From: Candidatus Woesearchaeota archaeon
Lineage (GTDB): Archaea > Nanobdellota > Nanobdellia > Woesearchaeales > ARS49
Direction: 5' to 3'
DNA: 7,620 nucleotides
Assembly: GCA_026394935.1 (NCBI GenBank)
Contig: JAPLZR010000079.1
Coordinates: 1 to 7,620, forward strand
Shown here: positions 1 through 5,900 of the stretch, in pieces
How positions within the stretch are numbered: the stretch's first letter is position 1
How the letters are laid out: every line of letters begins with the position of its first letter
The notes under the pieces: generated by a model
Told to the model about the DNA's origin: nothing
Seen by the model: only the letters and a program-made list of their open reading frames with translations
Database searches by the model: none
Made by a program: the position numbers and the translations under genes

Positions 1-175
1 TGATAAGCCTGCCAACAATCAACGCCTTAACCTTCTGGTCAAAACCGCTCCTGCAGGGACGCAAAGTAAGGTTCCTGAAAACACAATCAAAAGCCTCCCA
101 GGCAAGACGGCGATAGCTAACGCTGAATATACCAAGAATGACCAATACCGGCAATGCTAAAAGGCATACAACCAT
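1..175 (-). CDS. N-terminal fragment of a membrane-anchored protein, family uncertain
   Basis: Open from ATG at 175 to the left edge with no stop, giving 58 residues; the rest lies outside the window. Residues 2-18 are hydrophobic (VVCLLALPVLVILGIF) and look like a membrane anchor or signal segment. They are followed by a conserved-looking stretch, YRRLAWEAFDCVFR (21-34) and TLRPC (37-41), with cysteines at 4, 31 and 41. From memory, DPANN archaea have membrane proteins with a very similar YRxLAxEAFxCVFRxxTLRPC start, some carrying a thioredoxin/DsbA-like domain further along; that domain is not visible here, so the function is inference. A TATA-like element ATTTTTAAAG lies about 28 bases upstream, which fits a leaderless transcript, and no ribosome binding site is seen. 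The gene is divergent from the tRNA-binding protein gene. Confidence 0.6.
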   Translation of the reverse strand, partial: MVVCLLALPVLVILGIFSVSYRRLAWEAFDCVFRNLTLRPCRSGFDQKVKALIVGRLI

Positions 176-197
176 AGAGAGTAATGCTAAATAAGGG

Positions 198-206
198 CTT
201 TAAAAA
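198..206 (-). promoter_or_regulatory. TATA box for the left-edge minus-strand gene
   Basis: Reads TTTTTAAAG on the minus strand, centred about 28 bases before the ATG at 175. This is the spacing expected for a leaderless archaeal transcript. A second candidate, GTATAAAAAC at about 225-234 on the same strand, would give a leader of roughly 30 bases. Confidence 0.45.
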
Positions 207-225
207 TGTTATGAAAGACACAACG

Positions 226-233
226 TTTTTATA
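226..233 (+). promoter_or_regulatory. TATA box for the tRNA-binding protein gene
   Basis: TTTTTATA lies about 40 bases before the ATG at 270. An archaeal start about 25 bases downstream would leave a leader of about 15 bases, just enough to contain the ribosome binding site. The same stretch read on the other strand also resembles a TATA box, so this intergenic region may fire in both directions. Confidence 0.5.
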
Positions 234-259
234 CTTTTTAACAAGCAGTAATACAAAAA

Positions 260-265
260 GGTGAT
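260..265 (+). promoter_or_regulatory. Ribosome binding site that decides the start at 270
   Basis: AGGTGAT (259-265), complementary to the archaeal 16S 3' end (AUCACCUCC), is followed by TTAC and then ATG at 270. The GTG at 261 is in frame but lies inside this site, so it is read here as part of the ribosome binding site and not as the start codon. Confidence 0.7.
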
Positions 266-269
266 TTAC

Positions 270-668
270 ATGGCAATCAAGACAGACGTAGGCGATTACA
301 AGAAGATAACTCACAAGGACTTTGAAAAACTGCAATTACGCGTGGGAACGATAGCAAAAATAACACTGCACCCGAAAAACCCGAAAGACTACATAATTCT
401 CGTAGACTGCGCAGGAGCAGACGAAGACATACAAGTAGTGGCGGGAATAGCAAACGCGTACAAAATAAACGAATTATTAGGAAAACAAGTCGTAGTCCTC
501 TGCAACACAAAACCAGAACTGGTCGAAGGAGAAGAAAGCCAGGGAATGCTCTTAATCTCGCACGCAGGAAAAAAACCAGTACTGCTCACAACAGACAAGA
601 AATGCCCAGAAGGAGCACAAGTATCAGCAATAATGAACGGCGAATGCCACCACTTCGGTGAAAGATAA
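270..668 (+). CDS. tRNA-binding domain protein (MetRS beta / CsaA / EMAP-II OB-fold type)
   Basis: A 132-residue free-standing tRNA-binding OB-fold. Visible family motifs are KLQLRVGTI (20-28), QVVAGIA (55-61), the NTKP stretch (79-82) and EGEESQGMLL (86-95). These match the C-terminal module of methionyl-tRNA synthetase and its separate archaeal beta subunit; the family binds the outside corner of tRNA and improves tRNA capture by the synthetase. The bacterial CsaA chaperone-like proteins share the fold, so a MetRS partner role is the best guess, not proven. The start at 270 is chosen for the GGTGAT site just upstream. The stop codon TAA shares its last A with the ATG of the phosphomannomutase gene (TAATG, 666-670), so the two are almost certainly co-transcribed and translationally coupled. 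Confidence 0.88.
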   Translation: MAIKTDVGDYKKITHKDFEKLQLRVGTIAKITLHPKNPKDYIILVDCAGADEDIQVVAGIANAYKINELLGKQVVVLCNTKPELVEGEESQGMLLISHAGKKPVLLTTDKKCPEGAQVSAIMNGECHHFGER

Positions 669-1981
669 TGAGCGTATTCAAAGCATACGACATCAGAGGA
701 CTGTACCCAAGCGAAATAAACGAGGAAACAGCATACAAAGCAGGAAGAGCAGCAGTCATATTCCTCAAAGCAAAAAAAATACTTGTAGGACGGGACTGCA
801 GAACAAGCTCTCTGCCATTAAAGAAATCACTAGTATACGGAGCAACAGACCAGGGATGCGACGTCATAGACACAGGATACTGCAACACGCCAATGTGCTA
901 CTTCATGGCACAAAAAATGCACTCACTAATGATAACCGCATCACACAATCCAAAAGAATACAACGGCATCAAAATAACCAGAAAAGGAGTCGAGCCAATA
1001 GGCGAACACAACGGAATGAAACAAGTGGAAAAACTGGCAACAGGATGCCACTTCCCAGACCCAAAAAAAAGAGGAAACGAAACATCCCAAAACTGGCTTC
1101 CAGCATACGTAAAAGAAGTACGCAGGATAGCAAGCGGAAAATACAAGCCGATAAAAGTTCTGATAGACTGCGGAAACGGAATGGCAGGACACGTAGTACC
1201 AGCATTACTGAAAGGACTGCCGATAAAATACAAATTACTGTACGGAGAAATGGACGGCACATTCCCAAACCACACGCCAAACCCAGCAGTGCCTGAAAAC
1301 ACAGCAGACCTGCAAAAAGAAGTGGTTGCAGGAAAATACGATTTAGGAATAGCATACGACGCAGACTGCGACAGGGTAATGTTCATAGACGAAAAAGGAA
1401 GAAGAATACCCTCAGCATTCACGCTCATACTGTTCGCACAGCACCTGCTCAAAAAAGGGCAAAACATGATTTACTCAATCAACATGAGCAGAATCATCAG
1501 CGAACAAATGAAAGAAGCAGGAATCAAAGCCTGGCCAAGCGTAGTAGGACACACAGAACTCCCGATAGCAATGAAAAAACACGACGGCATAGTAGGAGGA
1601 GAGCTCACAGGACACTTCTACTTCAAAAAATTCAAGTACGCAGACTCAGGAGACATCTCAGCATTATTAATGCTGTCTTTACTTTCTCAGTCAGGCAAAA
1701 AAATCAGCGAACTGATAAGACCGTTCGAAAAATACGCAACATCAGAAGAAATAAACTACAAAGTCACAGACAAAAACGCAGTAATGCAAAAAATCGAAGA
1801 AGCATACGGCAAACAAATTGTTGGAAGGCTTGACGGAGTATCCATAGACGCAGGAGACTACTGGTTCAACGTAAGACTCAGCAAAACAGAAAACCTGGTA
1901 AGACTGAACTGCGAAGCAACAACCAGGAAAAAACTCAACATGGCAATAGAATGGATTTCCAAGATAATACAGGGCGCATAA
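668..1981 (+). CDS. manB: Phosphomannomutase / phosphoglucomutase
   Basis: A full-length 437-residue member of the alpha-D-phosphohexomutase superfamily. It interconverts 1- and 6-phosphates of mannose and/or glucose and feeds GDP-mannose or UDP-glucose type precursors for glycans. All four signature sites are visible: substrate entry FKAYDIRG (4-11); the phosphoserine loop TASHNP with catalytic Ser92; the magnesium loop DADCDR (231-236); the sugar-binding loop GGELTGH (310-316); and the C-terminal phosphate-binding loop RLSKTENLVR (403-412). That last loop departs from the usual RxSNTEP by having Lys for Asn and Asn for Pro. Whether mannose, glucose or glucosamine is preferred cannot be read from the sequence. 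The gene overlaps the tRNA-binding gene by one base and ends immediately before the aIF2 gamma promoter. Codons end overwhelmingly in A or C. Confidence 0.93.
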   Translation: MSVFKAYDIRGLYPSEINEETAYKAGRAAVIFLKAKKILVGRDCRTSSLPLKKSLVYGATDQGCDVIDTGYCNTPMCYFMAQKMHSLMITASHNPKEYNGIKITRKGVEPIGEHNGMKQVEKLATGCHFPDPKKRGNETSQNWLPAYVKEVRRIASGKYKPIKVLIDCGNGMAGHVVPALLKGLPIKYKLLYGEMDGTFPNHTPNPAVPENTADLQKEVVAGKYDLGIAYDADCDRVMFIDEKGRRIPSAFTLILFAQHLLKKGQNMIYSINMSRIISEQMKEAGIKAWPSVVGHTELPIAMKKHDGIVGGELTGHFYFKKFKYADSGDISALLMLSLLSQSGKKISELIRPFEKYATSEEINYKVTDKNAVMQKIEEAYGKQIVGRLDGVSIDAGDYWFNVRLSKTENLVRLNCEATTRKKLNMAIEWISKIIQGA

Positions 1982-1983
1982 GC

Positions 1984-1991
1984 TTTATAAA
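1984..1991 (+). promoter_or_regulatory. TATA box for aIF2 gamma (leaderless)
   Basis: TTTATAAA begins two bases after the phosphomannomutase stop and is centred about 26 bases before the ATG at 2014. The spacing predicts transcription starting at or next to the ATG. No ribosome binding site precedes this start, which agrees with a leaderless message. Confidence 0.65.
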
Positions 1992-2013
1992 CTGGCTCTA
2001 TTCTCGACGACGT

Positions 2014-2586
2014 ATGCCAAGAAAGAAGAAAGAAACAAAAGAAGAAGTGCACGAACAAACAAGCACACAGCCGGAAATAAACATAGGAATGGTAGGGCAC
2101 GTCGACCACGGCAAAACAACACTTGTGCAAACGCTATCCGGCAAATGGACAGACACTCACTCTGAAGAAATCAAAAGAGGAATCACCATAAGACTGGGCT
2201 ATGCAGACGTATCATTCTACAAATGCCCGAAATGCGCAGGAAGCGACGCGTACGGAGCGCAGCCAAAATGCACAAAATGCGCAGCAGAAACACAACTCCT
2301 AAGAAAAATATCGCTCGTAGACGCGCCAGGACACGAAAGCCTCATGGCAACAATGCTCTGCGGAGCAAACATCATAGACGGAGCACTGCTGCTCATATCA
2401 GCAACAGAAACCTGCCCGCAACCGCAGACAAGAGAACACCTCAAAGCGCTGGAAATAATAGGCATAGACAACATCATAGTCATACAAAACAAGATAGACC
2501 TAGTACCAGAAGACCAGGCAACGAAACACTACCAATACAGGAAAACTTCCCAACACCAAAAAGAGACCTCACCGCAGACCCGATAA
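2014..2586 (+). CDS. eif2g: Translation initiation factor aIF2 subunit gamma, N-terminal part (GTPase domain; gene disrupted)
   Basis: aIF2 gamma is the GTPase that carries initiator Met-tRNA to the small ribosomal subunit as part of the aIF2 heterotrimer. From the ATG at 2014 the protein shows G1 GHVDHGKTT (28-36), G2 in RGITI (Thr58), the aIF2 gamma zinc knuckle with Cys71, Cys74, Cys86 and Cys89, G3 DAPGHE (103-108) and G4 NKID (159-162). Homology runs to about Tyr173-Gln174 (base 2535). After that the frame encodes 16 meaningless residues to a TAA at 2584-2586, while the true continuation lies in the -1 frame. Roughly 33 codons are missing at this point, including the end of the GTPase domain and the G5 motif. 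The promoter and start codon are intact. Either a recent mutation or an assembly fault is possible. Confidence 0.85.
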   Translation: MPRKKKETKEEVHEQTSTQPEINIGMVGHVDHGKTTLVQTLSGKWTDTHSEEIKRGITIRLGYADVSFYKCPKCAGSDAYGAQPKCTKCAAETQLLRKISLVDAPGHESLMATMLCGANIIDGALLLISATETCPQPQTREHLKALEIIGIDNIIVIQNKIDLVPEDQATKHYQYRKTSQHQKETSPQTR

Positions 2587-3188
2587 TGTTCGTAGCAAGA
2601 AGCTTCGACATAAACAAGCCAGGAGCAGAACCCGAAAAAATGGTAGGAGGAGTATTGGGCGGAGCAATAAAACAAGGCAAACTCATACAAGGAGCAGAAA
2701 TCGAAATACTGCCAGGATACGAAGTACAGGAAAAAAACCAAAAAGTATGGAAGCCACTGAAAACAACAATAATATCAATCATGTCAGGCGGAGAAAAAAT
2801 AAAAGAAGCAATACCAGGAGGAAGCATCGCAATAATGACATCACTAGACCCGAGCGTGGTCAAAAGCGACAAACTCGTAGGAAGCCTCGTAGTACTGGAA
2901 GGAAGCTCGCTCAAAGTCTGGTACGAATTCACACTTGAAACACACCTGTTAGAACGAGTAGTTGGAGCCAAGGACAAGCTCGTTGTGGAGCCAATCAAAC
3001 TAGGAGAACTATTAATGCTAAACGTCAACGCAGCAGCAACAGTAGGATCAGTAAAAGAACTAGGAAAGAACACAGTCAAATGCTCGCTAAAAAGACCAGT
3101 CTGCGCAGAAGCAGGAGCAAGAGTGGCAATCGGCAGAAACGTAGGACAAAGATGGAGACTAATAGGGTACGGGAATATCAAAGCATAA
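2586..3188 (+). CDS. eif2g: Translation initiation factor aIF2 subunit gamma, C-terminal part (domains II and III; frameshifted)
   Basis: Homology to aIF2 gamma resumes at about base 2535 with IQENFPTPKRDLTADP, in the -1 frame relative to the N-terminal part. It continues through FVARSFDINKPG, the KWK-type linker region and the family-typical ending RWRLIGYGNIKA, stopping at 3186-3188. Domains II and III are complete and show no further damage. The first ATG in this frame is at 2586, where the stop of the upstream part and this ATG overlap as TAATG; it would give a 200-residue product starting MFVARSFD. I annotate from that ATG because it is the only visible start, but no ribosome binding site precedes it. 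This segment is more simply the second half of one broken gene than a separate gene. Its last 11 bases overlap the convergent Nudix gene. Confidence 0.75.
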   Translation: MFVARSFDINKPGAEPEKMVGGVLGGAIKQGKLIQGAEIEILPGYEVQEKNQKVWKPLKTTIISIMSGGEKIKEAIPGGSIAIMTSLDPSVVKSDKLVGSLVVLEGSSLKVWYEFTLETHLLERVVGAKDKLVVEPIKLGELLMLNVNAAATVGSVKELGKNTVKCSLKRPVCAEAGARVAIGRNVGQRWRLIGYGNIKA

Positions 3189-3681
3189 GCTTCTTTCTAT
3201 CACGATACAATTTCAGTATAACACTCGCCTCGTGCAGGAAATCAAACTCACCATCAAGAACTCTCTGATGCAGTTCATCAATTGAAAAAGATTTAATCTC
3301 CTCAACAACATCGCCGTCAGGATTCAACTTCTTTTTCTCCTTCAAATCATAAGCAAGAAAATAAGTAATCGGAACAATAAAAGTATGCTTAGGAGTATGC
3401 TCGTGATACTTTTCGAGCTTTCCAGCAACAAAGCCGGCTTCCTCCATCAACTCCTCCTGAGCAGTCTCCTCAACAGACAAACCAGGCTTGTCAAGAAAAC
3501 CAGCAACAAACTTCCAGCGCGAAAGACCTTCCTCCCTCCTGTACTCCTTAATCATCAAGATTTTGTGGTCAACAATCGGAATGACCTGAACAGAAGGACG
3601 CATAACGGCGCGCTCGTAAGTGAACTTGCCAATAGGCTCTTCAGCAACAGTAATAAATTTGCCTGTATAGACCGTCTTCAT
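3178..3681 (-). CDS. Nudix hydrolase (ADP-ribose pyrophosphatase-like)
   Basis: A 167-residue protein with one Nudix domain, the family that hydrolyses nucleoside diphosphates linked to another group. The core reads GFLDKPGLSVEETAQEELME (61-80) followed by EAGF, and matches the Nudix box apart from two changes: an extra residue before the first conserved Glu, which is Leu here, and Glu76 in place of the Arg of REUxEExGU. The metal-binding glutamates Glu77, Glu80 and Glu81 are present. The preceding strands (VQVIPIVDHKILMIKEYR, then WKFVAGF) resemble ADP-ribose/NDP-sugar pyrophosphatases, but the substrate is inference. The start at 3681 is leaderless: TTTTTAATA lies about 27 bases upstream. 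The gene begins 33 bases after the surface protein stop and its end overlaps that of aIF2 gamma. Confidence 0.88.
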   Translation of the reverse strand: MKTVYTGKFITVAEEPIGKFTYERAVMRPSVQVIPIVDHKILMIKEYRREEGLSRWKFVAGFLDKPGLSVEETAQEELMEEAGFVAGKLEKYHEHTPKHTFIVPITYFLAYDLKEKKKLNPDGDVVEEIKSFSIDELHQRVLDGEFDFLHEASVILKLYRDRKKLML

Positions 3682-3703
3682 AAATAAAAGAACAAAAAGA
3701 ACT

Positions 3704-3712
3704 TATTAAAAA
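3704..3712 (-). promoter_or_regulatory. TATA box for the Nudix gene
   Basis: TTTTTAATA on the minus strand sits directly after the stop of the surface protein gene and about 27 bases before the Nudix ATG. The T-rich tract that follows (TTCTTTTTGTTCTTTT, about 3684-3699) could also serve as a transcription terminator for the surface protein gene, so a 33-base gap may carry both signals. Confidence 0.5.
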
Positions 3713-3714
3713 CC

Positions 3715-5829
3715 TTACGCTCCAAACAAAGAAGCAAGCCAGGAAAACATTCTTGCAAGGAAATTAGGAGTCTTCTGCACAACTACAACAGGAGCAGGCA
3801 CCTGAGAATAAATACAGTTGCAGGAAGAGCAGGCATAATCAACAGGACAATCAGCACTGCTCTCGCACTGCTCACCCTTCTCAAGCAAGCGGTTGCCGCA
3901 AACAGCAGCAGGCAAGGCAGCACACTTACAGCCCTTGCACTCGAAATTCGCAGGACAATCACCCGAAGTCTCACACTGCTCATCCCTCTCCAACAATTTA
4001 TTACCGCAAACAGTCGGAGCCTTAAACTCACAAATAGAACAATCAGCAGAACAAGTACCCTTGCGCTTGAACTGGTCAGCACACAAACTGCCAGGAGGAT
4101 CACAATACTCAGGAGGAGTAATAATGCTGTCACCACACCTCGCAACAGGAGCAGGAACCTGAGTCTTCTTCATCAAGTTCTGACGCTCAAGAGTAACATA
4201 AACCTCAGCCTGAGCACCGCCTTTCGCAGCCCTCATCTGAGCACCAGGAACAACCATACGCAAATCAGCACTGTCATCATCTGTAAGGCTGAACAAAATA
4301 CCATACTTAGTCATACCCTTCCTAAGACCGCCAGTCTCGCTAACCATCTTAAAACTATAACCAGGAACAGTAATCTGAGGCGAAGGAACAACCACGTTAA
4401 TATCACCGCCAAACACAATGTTAAAGTCCGTATTCTCATCACCCATAGGCTCAGAAAACAACCTTGACGGAGTTGTGGTAGTAACAACAAAACCAGGACC
4501 AAAATCGATACGGCTACCGCCAGGCAAAACAAAAACAGCCTCAGCACCATTAATCTGACCATCATTAGTCTGGTCCATAGCAATAGAATCACCAGCACCA
4601 ACCACAAACCTGTAAGTGCCCTCACCAACCATCAACTGACCCTCATTGGTGGCAGGGTCGACTGTTGAAGAACGAATTCCAGTAGACAAATCATTAAATT
4701 GAGCAACACCAGCGCTAACACCCTTATACATCAAAACATTAGAAACACCCTGAATGTCCCTCTTGCTGTTAAGAAGAACATAATCATTCACATTAATGTT
4801 CGGCGCTCCAGGATTAGGAGCTTCAACAAAAACAAAATTACGACCCTTATTGCCATACAATCCAGGATTCTGAGCAAGAGGAATATTGTAATGATTGCCA
4901 ATCAGATTGGTTGCGACCATAACATACTCGTCATTACCAGAAGGCTTCACACGCACTTCATTACCGGAAAGAGCACCGCTGCCGCCACCAACAACCGCAG
5001 CAGCTGACAAGCCCTTATAACAAATATCAAAAGTGGAAGACAACATGCCAACAGGATACTGCAGGAATTCCCTCACACAATGCAAAGGAGTAACCTGAAC
5101 AAGCCCGCCCTCAGCAGCCTCAGCATCCAACAAATACTGAATACTATAAATGTAAAACTTGTCGCCGGACTGTGAAGCCTTAATCTTAACGCGAGCATGA
5201 ACAGAAGCGCCATTAACCTTTGCGCCGCTGTCAGTATACGCATCATCACCATAATTAGTATCCCTCAACTCAACGCTACCAAAACCGCCAAACATCTTAA
5301 GAGAAAGATCCTTTGTACCAGTATTCACAGAAGTATCAACAATAGTGAAAGAATTGCCAAGCAGTTCAATAGTCTCATCCTCAATATCAGGAAGACTGCC
5401 ACCATCAATATCGCTCTCCAAACCTGAAGAAAAATCAACAGTGTACTTGAAAATCGCATCATCACACTGCAAGAAATCAGTCACCTGATTCTGCTCATCA
5501 CGGCCGAACTCAACATGGCAGCCGTTAAAAGTGCCAGGCTCCCAAAAATTAATGTTCTGATTAAAATCAGCACTAAAATCCTTTCCGCTAACAGTGCCTC
5601 CACGCAAGCCGTCAAGCATAGTTTCAGTAACAGCAGTCAGCTGGTCACCCAAATACTTCCCGATATCCAACTGAACAATAACAGTATTGCCCCCGCCAGA
5701 AACAGTGCCATAAGGAATGATAGAAACAGCCAAAGGAGTAAACACAGGAACATAAGACACAGACAGCAATAAAGTAAAAATTGCAATAATAGCAACAATG
5801 CCAAGAAGAGTTATAGGAACGTGGCGCAT
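3715..5829 (-). CDS. S-layer-like secreted surface protein with C-terminal cysteine-rich repeats
   Basis: A 704-residue exported protein. Arg2-His3 precede a hydrophobic segment (about 4-27, VPITLLGIVAIIAIFTLLL) that acts as signal peptide or membrane anchor. Residues 153-182 (ELLGNSFTIVDTSV, then KMFGG) resemble the LGxxYxIxD motif of archaeal S-layer proteins. Residues 419-430, DQTNDGQINGAE, form an EF-hand-like calcium loop. Near the C-terminus three repeats of the CGNxLLExxEQC type start at about 565, 608 and 644, with six cysteines each, joined by VPAP linkers and ending in an amphipathic helix (NFLARMFSWLASLFGA). Two cysteine pairs (104/122, 251/270) lie in the body. An extracellular, disulfide-stabilised cell-envelope protein is the likely role. 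ATG at 5829 is preferred over GTG at 5838 because AGGTGA lies five bases upstream of it. Confidence 0.8.
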   Translation of the reverse strand: MRHVPITLLGIVAIIAIFTLLLSVSYVPVFTPLAVSIIPYGTVSGGGNTVIVQLDIGKYLGDQLTAVTETMLDGLRGGTVSGKDFSADFNQNINFWEPGTFNGCHVEFGRDEQNQVTDFLQCDDAIFKYTVDFSSGLESDIDGGSLPDIEDETIELLGNSFTIVDTSVNTGTKDLSLKMFGGFGSVELRDTNYGDDAYTDSGAKVNGASVHARVKIKASQSGDKFYIYSIQYLLDAEAAEGGLVQVTPLHCVREFLQYPVGMLSSTFDICYKGLSAAAVVGGGSGALSGNEVRVKPSGNDEYVMVATNLIGNHYNIPLAQNPGLYGNKGRNFVFVEAPNPGAPNINVNDYVLLNSKRDIQGVSNVLMYKGVSAGVAQFNDLSTGIRSSTVDPATNEGQLMVGEGTYRFVVGAGDSIAMDQTNDGQINGAEAVFVLPGGSRIDFGPGFVVTTTTPSRLFSEPMGDENTDFNIVFGGDINVVVPSPQITVPGYSFKMVSETGGLRKGMTKYGILFSLTDDDSADLRMVVPGAQMRAAKGGAQAEVYVTLERQNLMKKTQVPAPVARCGDSIITPPEYCDPPGSLCADQFKRKGTCSADCSICEFKAPTVCGNKLLERDEQCETSGDCPANFECKGCKCAALPAAVCGNRLLEKGEQCESSADCPVDYACSSCNCIYSQVPAPVVVVQKTPNFLARMFSWLASLFGA
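3814..4137 (-). repeat. Three cysteine-rich protein repeats within the surface protein gene
   Basis: Encoded units lie at 4030-4137, 3922-4008 and 3814-3900. Units 2 and 3 have identical cysteine spacing, C-x10-C-x5-C-x5-C-x2-C-x1-C, and clearly related sequence (CGNKLLERDEQC against CGNRLLEKGEQC). Unit 1 is diverged, with spacing C-x10-C-x6-C-x9-C-x3-C-x2-C. They look like products of old internal duplication and resemble the CGNGxLExGEECD repeats common in secreted proteins. Confidence 0.8.
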
Positions 5830-5834
5830 ATCAC

Positions 5835-5840
5835 TCACCT
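5835..5840 (-). promoter_or_regulatory. Ribosome binding site that decides the surface protein start
   Basis: AGGTGA on the minus strand is followed by GTGAT and then ATG at 5829. The in-frame GTG at 5838 lies within the site itself, so the ATG is the better start. Confidence 0.65.
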
Positions 5841-5864
5841 TTTTTCAGTATAGAGAAACGTATA

Positions 5865-5874
5865 CTATTTAAAT
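5865..5874 (-). promoter_or_regulatory. TATA box for the surface protein gene
   Basis: ATTTAAATAG on the minus strand is centred about 40 bases before the ATG at 5829. It predicts a leader of about 15 bases holding the AGGTGA site, the same geometry as the tRNA-binding protein gene at the left of the window. Confidence 0.6.
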
Positions 5875-5880
5875 GCATCG

Positions 5881-5893
5881 GAAAAAAATTAAA
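5881..5893 (-). terminator. Poly-T terminator after the micro-gene pair
   Basis: Reads ATTTAATTTTTTTC on the minus strand, 8-20 bases past the stop of the acidic peptide gene. A T-rich tract without a required hairpin is the usual archaeal termination signal. It abuts the promoter of the surface protein gene. Confidence 0.5.
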
Positions 5894-5900
5894 TCAAGGA

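Noticed and set aside
176..269. Possible small RNA or riboswitch in the divergent intergenic region
   Set aside because: The gap is fully accounted for by two promoters and a ribosome binding site, and I see no convincing stem-loop.
658..1296. 212-residue plus-strand open frame inside the phosphomannomutase gene
   Set aside because: It is out of frame with a clearly recognisable enzyme, its product is a Lys/Arg/Asn/Thr-rich string without motifs, and the A/C-rich wobble positions explain the lack of stops.
898..1467. 189-residue minus-strand open frame opposite phosphomannomutase
   Set aside because: Antisense shadow produced by the biased codon use; no promoter, ribosome binding site or family motif.
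1951..2013. Earlier in-frame ATG at 1951 for aIF2 gamma
   Set aside because: It lies inside the phosphomannomutase gene and upstream of the TATA box at 1984, and the extra 21 residues have no family similarity. ATG 2014 has correct leaderless spacing.
2480..3181. 233-residue minus-strand open frame opposite aIF2 gamma
   Set aside because: Antisense shadow; Ser/Pro/Thr/Leu-rich without motifs, and the opposite strand carries unmistakable aIF2 gamma domains II and III.
4311..4628. Leu/Val-rich 105-residue minus-strand frame resembling a membrane protein
   Set aside because: Out-of-frame reading of the surface protein gene; apparent hydrophobicity comes from T-rich codons read one base off.
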